Positions 35,907 through 48,126 are shown, counted from the first letter of the stretch. The stretch is 64,000 nt of DNA from Cinnamomum chago (GCA_038049695.1 CP142452.1:66717501-66781500), one strand, 5' to 3'. Notes: generated by a model not told the origin, from the sequence alone. Numbers and translations: made by a program.

Positions 35907-38118
35907 TGTTAGGAATTTTCTAGATTGCAATTTGATGGATGCATTTCATTCTAGCATCATTTGATTCACACACATATGCATTGTTTTAAATAAACTTGAA
36001 ATCTTGTTTTATTCATGCATTGCTTTTATGATTTGTAAAAGCATTGATTTATGCATGATTTGTATTTTCATCTTGGATGCATTTGTTTTTAGAAAAGAGT
36101 TTTCAAGAAATCAAGCTAGCCTTTGTTTTAAAAGTTTTGAAACTTTTTAGGCTTTTTATGTCATGTTTTAAAAAACCATTAGAATCTTTAAAACATGTTT
36201 TCCAAGCTTGATTTAGTGGCCAAAAGGTCCCCCAAAGATATAACTTTGAAATGGCAAAAGTTGGAAATTTTGTCAAAAAGGGGGAGTCCCGGCAGTGTCG
36301 CCGGTCGACCGAGAGGCAGGTCTCGGTCGACCGAGACAACTGCAGGCAAAATTTGCCTGGGAGCACCAACGGTCAGAAATATGACCGTTGTGTGTTCTCG
36401 GTCGACCGAGGCCTGTTTGCCGGTCGACCGAGAACTAGCCGTTGGCCATTTTTTCCTATAAATATGAGTTCTTTCCCTTGCCAAAAGTTGGGAATTTTTA
36501 ACCCCTCCTTGAGAGGATTTGAGGCATATCAAAAGGGAAAAGAACCAAGGGATGAAGGGGATGATTAGGAAAGCTAAAGCTTGGATTAATGAAGTTAAAC
36601 CACCAAGTAGGCTCTTCCTTCCTTAATCATATGTTTTCATGCTTTTGCTTTATTTTTGGTAAATCATTTCTAGCATGTTAAACTATGTTTGTGTTGTGTC
36701 CATAACATGTTTTATGTTTTGAGTTGATTTATTGTTTTGGATACAACATCATATGATTCAATTCAAGTAGTACTTAACTTTGGTAAATCTAAGTAGATCA
36801 TGTTAATGTAAAAACCTTTGAAATCATATGTAACATGATCCATATACTTGGTTGAATCTTTGATTGTTGTTTTCCATCATAAGAACATCTCTTTCAAAAC
36901 TATCTTATGTCTTGGACTCAACCTCTTTACAAATCATATGTTTTCATGTTTTGTTTTATCATTGGTAAATCTTTGTAACATGTTAATATATGATATGTTG
37001 TATCCTTAGCATATTCTATATTTTGAATAGATCTATTGTTTTGGATACATCACCATTGATTCATCAAAGTAGTACTTTATTGGTAAATCTAAGTAGATCA
37101 TGTTAATGAAAGATGTAACATGATTCATATACTTTGTTGAATCTTTGGTTGTTGTTTTTCCATCATAAGAAAATCTCTTTCAAATGTATCTTATGTTTTG
37201 GATTCAACATCATTACAAATCATATGTGTATTATTGTATTAATGTTTCACAACTTGCCTTACTTTGATTGGTAAATCATTTTCAAGTTGTCTTTATAATT
37301 ACATATGATTTGTCCCCTATTTTCAATCAAATCTATTTTTATGTTTTAAGCTTCATTGATGATTTGATTGACATCCCTATGCATCACATGTTTAGAGCTA
37401 ATCCATTTCATACAACTTGTGTAACTTTGATATCATTAACAAGTTGTTACTTTTAACATGTGATTGCATTACATCCTCAATCATAAATGTTTTATGAGCT
37501 AAAACTTTCAAAAGCCTTAGGCTTACATTTATGAACTTTCATTTTCAAAATGATTGAGGACCACACACACACACTTCATTTGTTTTCATCTTTGCATTCA
37601 TAGTGTGAGTGTGTATTTGTTATTCACTTCCATATCCGCCTATTTTAGAGGCATTGTAATGAGCTTAAATGAATCTCCATCAAGTGTATGTTAGACACTA
37701 CTTAGTGAGATAACCAACCTTTTGGTTGAAGAGGTTATTGCTTAGCCTAAGAAAAGCATGTTGTAGAGGTTGATGTTAAGCCTTGAAAAACATCAATGTA
37801 AAGGTTATTGCTAAGCCTTGGAAAGCATATTGTAAAGGTTATTGCTTAGCCTATTGAAAAGCATAAATAGTGGAAATCCGGTGGGGTGTTGGATCACAAG
37901 CCGGTAGTGGATGTAGGCATTGAGGCCGAACCACTATAAATACTTGTGTGATGGTGATTGCTTTGTGGTGATTGTTTATATTAGCTTCCGCATATTGTAT
38001 GATAAATCATCACATGTGACTAGTTTGTTTTTAAGAAGTTAAAATTATTAAAATTGGTCATAATTGGAGCTCACCCTATTCACCCCCCCTCTAGGGTTCG
38101 GATCCCCATGGACTTACA
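35907..38118 (+). repeat. 3' LTR
   Basis: A copy of the 5' LTR at a constant 5,313-base offset, with no substitution or indel seen by eye. It is followed immediately by the second GTTGG target duplication. Confidence 0.96.
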
Positions 38119-38230
38119 GTTGGATCTCATCAATCATGATCATTTCTTCAACTGAGCCCTTGGCCCTGATAAGCATCTTCTTCACTTCCTCCTTCAACTC
38201 TCCAACCCTTCTAGTCCATGCATCTATTTT
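38119..38230 (-). CDS. Terpene synthase exon 2, 5' part (residues 49 to about 85)
   Basis: The acceptor ACAG at 38231-38234 is followed by 112 coding bases, in frame with exon 1, reading KIDAWTRRVGELKEEVKKM and on to EIQRLG, the conserved family segment. It is cut at the retrotransposon's 3' LTR. The last five bases (38119-38123) are one copy of the GTTGG target duplication. Confidence 0.93.
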
Positions 38231-38396
38231 CTGTTCATATATATCCCATTGCAGATTATAAGAAATCGGTTAGTAAAAACACTAATTCTAGATTACATAG
38301 ATAAGAAAAATAATGACGTGAAAACATGTGGCTGTAGGGCTTTTTGTGGGGCCCGCTAAATGCCACGTTCTATCATGATTTTAGGTGGGATATTGG

Positions 38397-38794
38397 TAGG
38401 GATGTAAATGGGTCATCGATTCTCCGATTACCCGGAGGTTCCGACCGACTAAAAATCGGGTTTGGATCCTTATTTAGGCCCCGACAAATAAATGGCTCCG
38501 GGTCAGGTTCCACCTTGGTTCTTTGGACCAGTGTACCCGATACCCGACATATTACTTCAATTTTTGAAAATTTCTCCTAAAAATCATGTTTTTTTTTAAT
38601 ATCATTTTCTATCTAAACCTAGACCTGGATCCGGACCTGTCTCATATATGGTTCTGGTTCCGGATCCAGATCCGGAGCCAAAAAACTGGTTCCGAAACGA
38701 TTCTGAGTCCGGATCTGGTTCCACCTTCTCCTTAACGGTTCCAGTTCTGGGTCTACCATGGACCCGGACCGGAACCGACCCATTTACAACCCTA
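38397..38794. mobile_element. hAT-like MITE in intron 1 (398 bp)
   Basis: The ends are inverted: TAGGGATGTAAATGGGTC at the left, and the complement of GACCCATTTACAACCCTA at the right. The flanking 8-mers are GATATTGG and AATATTGG, a hAT-length duplication with one mismatch. The interior is rich in GGTTCCGG and GGATCCGG motifs in both orientations. Non-coding. Confidence 0.8.
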
Positions 38795-40997
38795 AATATT
38801 GGGAATATCTCATCCTAGATAGTGGTTAACATTTTGAATAAGAACTTGTCGGCATGATGATAGCAGGTGTAAAGTGTTTTTATTTTATTTTAATAACAGT
38901 GTAATGTTAAGATGGTTAAATCCAAGGGTGATTACTTAAAAGAAAGGATATGATTCAGTTACATCAAGATATGGATCATAGGATTTTAATCTCCTGCGTT
39001 CAAGTCTTATCAGAACCATGCATCTGGACTATTGTAGAGGTGGGACCACACTAGAAAATCACTTGCTGCAGATGCGGATATATGGTTCTCATTAATTAGA
39101 ACCCTGCGCGAGAGAATCATTTCTATGCATCATAACCAAATAATTCACTTTCATATGTAAAGTTCTAGGGAGGGTGTGTGCAACCCCAAATTCCAAAGCG
39201 GAAACACACTTTCCGTTCTGTATGCCATTATAGAAAAAAATATTGGAAGTGAGGATTGTATTTCATTGTGAGATAGGAAAACAGAGTCGGACGAGCTCCC
39301 CTAAAATTCATTTCTGTAGAAGAGAAAATGGTGGCATTATACAAACAAACCATTTATTTACATATATATAGCTATAGTTCAACCGGTAAGAGGCGTGAGT
39401 ATGTAAGTTAAAAGTGCTTGAGCTCGAGATCCCAATGCAGAAACAAAATGATGGACCCTTAATATATGAGTTTAAATTGGCTTGACCCTGTATTCTATAA
39501 CTTGCATTGTGAAAGTCAAATGTGGTGGGCCTGATCAGCTTTATTAAACTCATCAAGCTTGAGAGTGAGAGATCCTGCACTTCTATAACTTGCCATGCAA
39601 AAATCAATTTATCTGGGACCTGTATCAGCTTTATTAATTATACAGACCTTCTTCCCATGGGGTCATAATCATATGCCAAATAATAATCTCATTTGTTATA
39701 GTACTTTGCCCTATTAATTATAGTAGCAACATTATGTACACCCATTTTGTATCCCACTCGTTACATGAATGGATCATTTTTTATCCCCTTGAAAATGAAA
39801 TCTACTTTTAACTCAATCGAGAATGGTTAGCAAGTGAATGGAAGTGCCCTCTTATGCTTTCACCTTCGCCGCATATGGATATGGCCGTAAAATCAAAGCT
39901 TTTGGATGTGGTATGATGCAAATGCTTTTCTTATTTAAAAAATTTTAAATATTTAAAAAATTATGTTTTTAAGATTCTATTTGAAAGATTCCCTTAAACT
40001 TTGTGAAAAGTAAAAAAAAAAAAAAACTCAAATTTTAATATTCATTCTTGATCCCATCTCAAATGATGATAGATGCTAGTATTAAGCGTGCGTGCCCCCA
40101 AATGAGGTCCCCACTTCCATAGATTTGCATAAAAGCATCATCTTTCTTATCTATTTTATTTGATAAATATTTTTTGCTAACTAACCTTTTTTTTATATTT
40201 GCAATGCGATGTGAACAGGAAATAGATGCATGGACAGCAAATTCCCTCCATCTTTTTTCAAGAACAAAGTAAAAAAAGCAACATCCTTTATCCACTAAAA
40301 GACAAAAAAGCTCCATTTTTCTATACAAAAATAAAAAAGAGTTCATTCCAAATAATTAAAAATAAAATATCATCATAACCCGATTATGTTTTATTCTCTT
40401 TTGATTTGATGGTTCATTGCACTTTATTTTACATGTAAAATGACCAAACGGGCCTTAGGATCTGTTTGGGAACTTTCCATGTAGATTGAAGCGAAGTAAA
40501 GCCTCAAATAGTGAATTAAAAAAATAAAAGTGGGTTATATGATGATTCCGTGCACCTATCCTTGATTCCTAACACTAATTTCACACGGTGCCTAAGTACT
40601 TGTCCCAGTTTTTTTAATTAGAGTGATATAAATCATTGAATTGGTCAAATAAATAGAAAAAGTGTGAAACTAAATAAAGTTAGAGTCCGGATCTAGTGAG
40701 GTTTTATCCCATAGTGACGTGGTGGACCGTGGTTGATCCACCACAGTCGTCGTGGGTAAAACCCCTCAAAGGTTCTCATTTCATAAAGTTAAAGCACTCT
40801 TTTGTTTTACATTAATCCTAATAATTGTGTATTAACTCTAATAGAATAAAAGTTGGAGACGAGGTCTTCACAAGAAGGTCTATCATATGAATGGCATGGA
40901 TCAAATAAAGATGAACCTCACCATATTTGACATGCATGGAAGAGATTAATGTGATCGTGAGATCATTCTTCCTAACCAAGGATATGTGTATTTTTAC
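38795..40997 (-). other. Remainder of terpene synthase intron 1
   Basis: No gene or transposon end supported. Part of it (about 40250-40410) resembles 41690-41850 on the other side of exon 1, a weak direct repeat of about 140 AT-rich bases that I judge roughly 65% alike by eye. Confidence 0.5.
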
Positions 40998-41141
40998 CTT
41001 GTGATCTTCACTGTAAGAAATGAAGAAATCTCCCCAAACAGAAGGATGAAATGGTGATGGACGGTCCGCACCATTTTTGTTTCTATTCAGAGGTGGGGGA
41101 TGGACAACAGAAGAAAGAGGAGAGGAACTTAGGGAAGCCAT
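40998..41141 (-). CDS. Terpene synthase exon 1 (residues 1-48)
   Basis: The ATG at 41141 begins a 48-codon exon ending at AAG followed by a GTAAAAAT donor, phase 0. It carries the N-terminal RPSPFHPSVWGDFF segment, the counterpart of the RPSxxFHPSxWGD motif of TPS-a enzymes; R27, P28 and W36 are the key residues. The preceding 26 residues are too short, and not rich enough in basic residues, for a plastid targeting peptide. A TATA box lies 80 bases upstream. Confidence 0.93.
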
Positions 41142-41220
41142 ACTCCTTGAAAGTCTTGTCTAAGAAAAATTTGTTTTGTAGTGTGTAGGAATCTAGGCAT
41201 TGCATTACTCCATTAATGAC

Positions 41221-41228
41221 TATTTATA
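41221..41228 (-). promoter_or_regulatory. Putative TATA box of the terpene synthase
   Basis: On the minus strand the sequence reads TATAAATA, 80-87 bases upstream of the ATG at 41141. Transcription would then start about 30 bases downstream, giving a leader of roughly 50 nt, normal for a plant gene. The copy is undisturbed, so transcription may still begin even though exon 2 is broken. Confidence 0.6.
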
Positions 41229-43124
41229 AACATAGATGTATTTTTACTCAGTGGAGATACACATTTTTCAAAACTTGTCAAATCAAAATTTTGATTTAAC
41301 TTTTCAAATACATTTTTTCTCCCTTTCCATATGGATCATTATGGGACTTTCACTTGCACATACTCCAAAACTTTTGATTTGACAAGTATTAATTGACAAG
41401 ATGGTCTATGTCAGTTGATTGGGTCTTTTTTGTAAAGGACTTGAGAACTTTCCCTGCAAGATCCAAAATTCCTATTTTTCACTTGGCCAGCTGCTTCAAT
41501 AGAGTCTTCATTTATGGCACGCCAATCGTGACCGTCGCTCTCTGGGGCCCACTTTTTATGTGCCCGGTCCAAAATCACAGCCGCCTTGTTTGGCCACTCT
41601 ATTAACAGAGTCAAGGAAAATGAAAGTAAAATAAAGTCTCAATTTCTCATAAAATAAATATCATCAATAGCATTTTAATTTAAAATTTTCATCATATAAA
41701 AAAAGTAAAAAGTCAACTCATTTTCTCTACTAAAAAAAAAAAAAACTCCACTTTCCAATACAAAATGTAAAAAGGATTTCATCACAAACAATTAAAAAAA
41801 AATACTTTCATCATGACCCACTTATATTTTATTCTTTATTCAAAATAATATTTACTTCAATAAATTCCATTTGTAAAGCTCCCAAATGGAAATAGTGGTG
41901 TGTTCTCTTTTCTCACCATCATTTTTGGACCACATATTGGACGGCTAAGATTTCACACGTGCCGATTCTTTTTATACTGAAGTGTCGGTGGGTTTGCATG
42001 TATCTAAAAAATGGTTGAACTTAAGGATTATGGTTTTGAATTCGCGCTCTCTTCGTGGGGTCACTTGGCTAGTTAGTGCTCTCTTTGTGGGGCCACTTGG
42101 CTAGTTGAAAGACGGTCTTATCCGGTGCATTAGTGAGGTAGGAACGTCACATATTTGAAAAAATAGCGGGTTCCCAAAGACGCCGGGCACCCTGTCGAAC
42201 AAAAAATTTTAAAAAAACAATCATGTCCCACTGGTATGTATCCTCTAATCCTAAGGCCCTAGAGAATTTTTCTAAGGGGTGGCTAGTAAATCTATCCGCG
42301 GAGCCTACTTATGAAATCCAAAGCTATCGATTGGGATTATAGACAGATTTATCACACAATAAACTCTTGCTTTTTTTTTTAAAGAGGTTTTTACCCAAAA
42401 AACTATTATATGCAGTCAGTACACCGAACATTGAAAATGAGGCAAATATGCACCTAAGACGGGTGTGGATTCCTAATTTTTTTATCATTTTTTTTTTTTG
42501 TTAAATTCAACCTTCAATTTTAGCATTGGAAGTCGAATTCCATCCTAAAATAAAAAGTGACCCTGAAATAAACTAATAGATTTAGTTTCCTACGTCCAAA
42601 TACCACCCCCTCAATAAACGCCCAAAGTCGCATTAGACCGAAAATGTACGCGCCTGCCCCAGGGAATTCAATATTCCTGAGACAAAGTTACACGTTTCCC
42701 AAGTAGAGAAGTGAATGTGACAATGACCTTGTATTGGTAGGCATCAGCATAGTAATGGTAGGTTGCAGCCTTCTTTTCACTCCACGTGGTCTGGACTTTG
42801 GGTTTGTTCTATGGTTGAATTGACTTTTTGATTAAAAAAATAACTAACGCAATCCTATGCATCTTCATTATCATGTTTTTAATCAAACAGTTGATCTCAG
42901 TGGTTGGACAGACTCAAATTAATGTAAATTTTGAGGACGCCCTGTATATCATGAGGGTGTTCATCTTTAATTGTTTGGATTTCAATATCTAGGTGCCACT
43001 ATGGAGTTCACTGCTTTAACTCAAAATTTTTCTAGGTTAAAATGGAAAAGGATCACAATCCAGTTGCATAACAAGAACGCATAATATCTTGGGATGGAAT
43101 TAGGCTTCTAGAAATAATAATAAT
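41229..43124. other. Upstream region of the terpene synthase
   Basis: No gene recognised. A tandem pair of about 32 bp containing GTGGGGCCACTTGGCTAGTT lies at about 42045-42108. The diverged direct repeat that flanks exon 1 is at about 41690-41850. Regulatory sites cannot be assigned with confidence. Confidence 0.45.
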
Positions 43125-44117
43125 TAGGGTTGTACAAAAAATCTGGTATCACTGTAAAACCAAATCGAATCGAACTGACCGAACCGAGTGGTTTGGATCG
43201 GTTTATAGTAGATCGGTTCGGTTAATGGTTTGAAAATTATAAAAAATGTTTACATCAGTCGGTTATCGGTTTGAACCCACGGTTAACCGCTTAAACAGAA
43301 CCAACCGTATGTAGTAACTCAAGTGTTACTTTTTTTATTATTTTAGCCTTAGGATTTCGTTTTTTACTACTTTCAAAGTTACATTCCACAACTTCATTCT
43401 CACATGAACTCAACCGTCAACACTGCCTCAGTGCATCTCCTCTAATCTCTCAAATGTTTTTTGATACTTCATTGCAGATGGATCGATTCATGTACATGGT
43501 GTTTTCCTTCCATTATAATTCCTACCTCGTTTCAATGAAGTTTTTATCAGAAGGCTGCACTCTTGAGAATGCTAAAAAAGCCAGTAGAGCCTAACCTTTT
43601 GATCGTTGGTTTTGGTCTCACCTAACCAATGTGTTAAGAAACCTTCATTTCTGAAAAATACAGTGGGTTATCATACAGATTCCGTTTGTGTGAGACTTTT
43701 CTTGACATGAACTATTATTCTATTGTAATTCCAGATGGTATCATGTGGAATGAATGTTTCACTGCAAACTGTTTTTTTTTTCTTCGCGCTTGCGTTTGAT
43801 CCAAACTCTCTTTTTGGAGTAGAATTATTTTTTATATGCGTTTAGTCCAGTCTGGAATGTTTGATTTTTATGTTTGCACTAAACATTGAAATAAATACAA
43901 AGGATGAGATATCATCATTTTAAGATTTTCAATGTCTAATTTAAAAAAAATGAAATAAATAACAACGGTTTTACCGACCGAATAAAACCGAACCGTTTGG
44001 TTCGGTTTAAGCCCTCTCTATTGGTAGAATCAGATCGGTTAATTAAAAAACTGACAGGTTCGGTTTGATTGTTGGTTTTAGTGTTAAACCGATCCGAACC
44101 GTCCATGTGTAGCCCTA
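43125..44117. mobile_element. hAT-like MITE (993 bp)
   Basis: The left end TAGGGTTGTAC and the right end GTGTAGCCCTA are inverted partners. ATAATAAT flanks both sides (43117-43124 and 44118-44125), the right length for hAT, although the sequence is simple and could coincide by chance. Both subterminal regions are packed with GGTTCGGTT and ATCGGTT motifs in opposite orientation. No transposase frame. Confidence 0.75.
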
Positions 44118-44457
44118 ATAATAATAAATGAATAAATAAAATAACTTGGGAAGCAAGGCCCATCAGTCTTCAGTCCTTATCACTTGCATTGGAGTGGTTG
44201 TAACCCATAGTGATAATGGGTATCTCAATTTATTTGGTACCTACATTAAATTTATTTTGGTAGGTCTAGGTCACCCTCTTAAACGGGTTAAACAAAGCTT
44301 GATTGAACAACCATGCATGGTGCCCATTATGGAAGCCGATGGTCCCACAACCATACCATAAATGTATTGGGACCATCTCAAGAGTTTCTTGATAACAAAG
44401 TATGCATACCTCAAATTATTTATAGAGAAAACTATCCTACAATGGCATGGTTCACTA

Positions 44458-44516
44458 GTCCAACCCAAAGGGTTGGGAACCCTCCGATAGCAAAAAAAAA
44501 AAAAAAAAAAAAAAAT
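44458..44516 (+). mobile_element. 5'-truncated SINE tail at the tip of the CACTA element
   Basis: A 59-base insert, containing AAAGGGTTGGGAACCCTCCG then GATAGCA and a poly(A) run of about 23, is flanked by a 15-bp duplication TGGCATGGTTCACTA (44443-44457 and 44517-44531). The same 3' end occurs in the complete SINE at 51217-51401. The duplication includes the CACTA element's own first five bases, so the SINE landed at that terminus after the CACTA element was already there. Confidence 0.85.
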
Positions 44517-45195
44517 TGGCATGGTTCACTACAAGAAAATGTGCATTTACCGTCCAAGTTACACCGGCGGCCCAGTTAAATGAGACGGTGTAACGTTAAA
44601 AAAATATACAAGCCCGATCGATGAAGTATACTCTGTTTTAATTGATCCCTCTCTCAGTCATCGTTTCCTCTCTCGCATCGTTTCCTCTCTCGCTCTCTCC
44701 TGCTCACAGACTCTCCCTCCTCAAGTCTCGGCGACGCCGAAACTTCCCTCTCAGCTCACAGACTCTCCCTCTCTGCTCTCACGCATCGCTCTCTGCTCGA
44801 ACGAGATCCTTCTCTCTGCAGCGCCTTCCAAATCTCTCTTCCAGAAGCAAAGATAAGAAGATTAAAACCCTAACATTTAGGGATCTGCTCCTTTCTCAAT
44901 CTCTTTCAATGTCGATCTCGCTCTTACGATCTGTTTTTCCCCACAAATCTCGAATTCGATCAGTGCTTGTTGCAGATCTCGAATCTGTATGCCGTATCTT
45001 CAGGATCTTCGAGTCTACAACATCGAATCGGTTTGTGCTATGTTCAGAAAAACAAAGCTTCAGGAGCAGTTGAGGTATGTGGTCTGTAATCGAAATGTAG
45101 ATCGTGATTTTCCAGATTTTTGTGTTTGCTATGAATTTTTGTAGATTATAAGAAGGAAATGTTCTAGTTTCTATTGAGAATGCAGTCTGCAAACA

Positions 45196-45530
45196 GGATT
45201 GCAGCTGATATCATGTTTCGTGAAATCGTACGAAAAAAGGATCGGAAAGAAATTTTCAGATTTCGATTTTGTGTTTGTTTTGGATTCCATTGAGGCTGCA
45301 GTTTGCGAAAAGCAGCTGAATTGCAGGGTTGCAGCTGATATCATGCAGTGTGAAATCGAAAAAAAAGGATGGGAAAGAATTTTCAGATTTTGTGTTTGTT
45401 TTGGATTCTTGCAGATCATAAAATGGAGAAGTTCATATTGTGATTTTATCCCCCCCCCCCCCCCCCCCCTTTTTTTCATTGGATTTGTATTGAAAATGCA
45501 GTTTGTGAAAAGGAGCTGAATTGCAGGGTT
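45196..45530. repeat. Imperfect tandem duplication with poly(C) tract
   Basis: Two diverged copies share GTTGCAGCTGATATCATG, GGGAAAGAATTTTCAGATTT-like and TGTGTTTGTTTTGGATTC blocks. The second copy contains a run of about 18 C at 45452-45469. The open frames across the tract are artefacts of repeat translation. Confidence 0.7.
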
Positions 45531-48126
45531 GCAGCTTCTCCGAATTTGGAGTGTCCAATAGCTGGTGAGACATCAGGTACGGAAGAGCGGTTTTACCACT
45601 TCTCTCTTTCTCAATCTATCACCATTCCTTTCGTTTCTGCTTAGATCTGTTGAGTTTTCGAAGGTTTTGTGGTTTGATCTTCTTCATTTTGTTTATGTAT
45701 TCCATCTAGTGATGTTTTCTTCTTCTTCTTTGTTTGTTTTGTTCCCGGCCGTTTTTCGATTAGTTTTTCAGGCTTAGATTCCGGTTTTCCTCAGTTTGTT
45801 TGTGTTTTATTGAGTTTTGGTTGCTTAATCCGAACTGAGTCTTTGATTTTTGCTTCATACATTTGCGATTGGGGGGGTTTTTTGGAAGTTTAGCTCAGTT
45901 GTTTTTTTTGGAAGTAGCCAGCGTAGGAATTATCCTTCAGATTGTACACTCAGGGAATCCATTTTTCATTCCAGATATCCACCATTGACCCATCACCTAT
46001 TCTCCAACCAGACCCTTATTGTAAAACTAGCCTGATACTAGGCAATTGTTTCCAACAAGGTTTTGTTTCTCTCTAACGAGAAAGAAAGGGTTTCTTCTGC
46101 AAGTACCATTCTCTTATAAAGGAAGCTCACAAAGTGTTTGATTCGGAGATAAAAGGAGAACCAAGGCCCAACAGGAAAGCTCTGTTTTTTAAAGTTCTTA
46201 GCTGTGAATCCTGAGACCTCTGAAAGACTCGGTTTTAGTGCTCATTCCAATTCAGAGGATGCAAATGAAAGTATAAAGTACTGCCTTTTTTACCATACAG
46301 AATTTTTTTGGCGAGAATTGACTCTTCTTTTTTAACAATCTCAGCAATGATTTTTGTGCAGCTATATGGGTAATAAGGAATAGCGGAGATAGAGGCCTGA
46401 ATAAGGATAGTTGTGGATAGCTGTAGCTGCTAAGCATTAAAAAAAAAAAATTCACTGCGGCAATTTCTTTCTCATTTTGCCAAGAATATGATAGAACACA
46501 AGAGTTCCTGTTACTCAGGTCTTGCATGTGTTCCACTACCAAATAAATATTCAGCTTCTTCTTCTTCTTTTTGTATCCACTGATTTTGAGAATTGATGTT
46601 GCATGGAAAAAAACAAAAGGTCAGCTGAGACTAACTTCTTCCTTTCTTAATCAATCCAAGGCCGAATTGATACATGTCATCCTTGATGACATCGATAATT
46701 GATTTTGTCATTTAAATGTTTTTCTCTACCAATTGCAGATAAGTGCAAGCAGTCTTGGGTTCTGAGTATGTATGTATGGTTATGCGTTGCAGTTATAGAA
46801 GCATGGAGAACCCAACAGTCAAGACCAAGCACAAGGGAAGAAACATGGCTTCACATAGGTATGGACAAACTTGAAAATATAGTATAAAATATTGTCACCA
46901 ACTATTAGAACCCATGTCTTCAATTGAATGATAAGCAATTCAAACATTTGTTATTGATTAAGTGAGCTTGGAGAAATATTTTCTCCAATGAGAAGCACCC
47001 ATGTTGTTTTTTCACCTTGGGGAATCATGGAACATGATTAAATGAAAGGCAATTCAGAATAAGTGATTGAAGACCTAGTTGATTGGGATGTAGCTCCCAA
47101 TTGCAACCATCACCTGAACAAGGTAGAAAAGATCATACCAAATCATGACAAAGGATCAAATGATAGCAAAGGATCAGGACATAATGATATTTCTGCCATG
47201 CATTTGCTTTCACTATACTCAGTGGACTGAAGTGCATTTCGCACAATGAAAAGGTCCAACCATAGCTTTTTATCTGGTCCCAGTGTGTGTGGGTCAACAT
47301 TTCCATGTGAAACATGGTATTGGCGTGTGGAAAAAAGAAGGAAATGAAAAGGTGACAGAGAGGAGAAAAAGATACCAAGCAAAGCATTTATATTAGTTCC
47401 CATTTCTCAACCATCAAGTTGGGCCTACTTCACTGTACAATTTGTTATGGGTTTTGCATGTTTGGTCATGTGGGTAGTAGCTGCAGTCAAACCTGTGCCT
47501 TGGAGGAGACCCCACAGGTTTTAAGGCTGTGAGAGGTCCTCAAATAATATCCTTGCAAAATTTGGTAAATTTAGAAAATTCAGAGGTTAAAAAGGCATTT
47601 TACATCTTTTTGTACCTTCAGAAACCTTGCTCTTTAACATTTGTAAGATTTGAGAAGTGGTGGAGTAACTGTAAAATAACTTGGCTTTAGTATAAATACA
47701 AGTGGGATTTGAGTATTAGCTATCTATGAAAACTAAACCCATTGATCATTGCTAGTAGTCCAATCAATTGACTATGTTTAATGAAGCTGAGTTTCTTTAG
47801 ATGGTTATTAATTAAAGCCCTGCTTCATTTGACAAGACTTGGCATTGAATCTTATCTTGTTGCAAAAGCTGCAGAAGATCCACACATATGTTACAAATAC
47901 AGGGCCCATATCAGCCTACTATTATCAGTATTTCTATTTAATATTGCCCTTCAATTTGATTTTCTTGTTGATAGTTGTACCACTGTGTGTGTGTGTGTTT
48001 GGGGGGGCGATAGGTCCTAAGATGAGGTACCTGAAGACCTACTGGTTTCAATCACATTATTTTGAAATATTGCTTAGTGAAAACTTTTCTAATTTCACTT
48101 AATGTTGCTTTTCATTCTTTCCACAG

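Larger units (their letters stand above)
30594..38118 (+). mobile_element. Young non-autonomous Sirevirus-like LTR retrotransposon (7,525 bp)
   Basis: Two direct repeats of 2,212 bp (30594-32805 and 35907-38118) keep a constant offset of 5,313 bases, and I saw no difference between them. They begin TGTTAGG and end TTACA, and the element is flanked by GTTGG on both sides. The 5' LTR is followed after two bases by TGGTATCAGAGC, the initiator-methionine tRNA primer site. Several AAAGGGGGAG-type purine tracts precede the 3' LTR. The 3.1-kb interior has no gag-pol. This primer site, multiple polypurine tracts and U3 palindromes are features described for Sirevirus Copia elements, so I infer a non-autonomous member moved by a partner elsewhere. 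It lies antisense inside exon 2 of the terpene synthase. Confidence 0.95.
16543..41141 (-). pseudogene. Sesquiterpene synthase (TPS-a), knocked out by an LTR retrotransposon in exon 2
   Basis: Seven exons on the minus strand join in phase to 1,674 nt, giving 557 codons plus a stop. No internal stop or frameshift is seen once the retrotransposon and one copy of its 5-bp duplication are set aside. The product would be a typical class I terpene cyclase that ionises farnesyl diphosphate with Mg2+ in the cytosol. There is no plastid transit peptide, and the N-terminus has the TPS-a style RPx7W, one residue shorter than the usual RPx8W. Key motifs are RDR at residues 273-275, DDTFD at 310-314 and NDIASNEFE (NSE/DTE) at 454-462. 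Length and exon pattern match the family (549-560 aa, seven exons). The product sesquiterpene cannot be predicted. Six introns of about 1.0 to 4.7 kb make a gene of about 17 kb before the insertion. As it stands the gene should give no enzyme. Confidence 0.95.

Noticed and set aside
30594-38118. Calling the element a TRIM or classical LARD
   Set aside because: It is much larger than a TRIM, and its LTRs are shorter than the usual LARD size. The primer site, polypurine tracts and palindromes fit a non-autonomous Sirevirus-like element better.
16543-41141. A biosynthetic gene cluster around the terpene synthase
   Set aside because: No P450, second terpene synthase or other pathway gene is visible. 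All neighbours are mobile elements.
44642-45073. 143-codon open frame at the left of the CACTA element
   Set aside because: Basic/serine-rich translation of CT-rich DNA without similarity I recognise. Kept only as part of the element.
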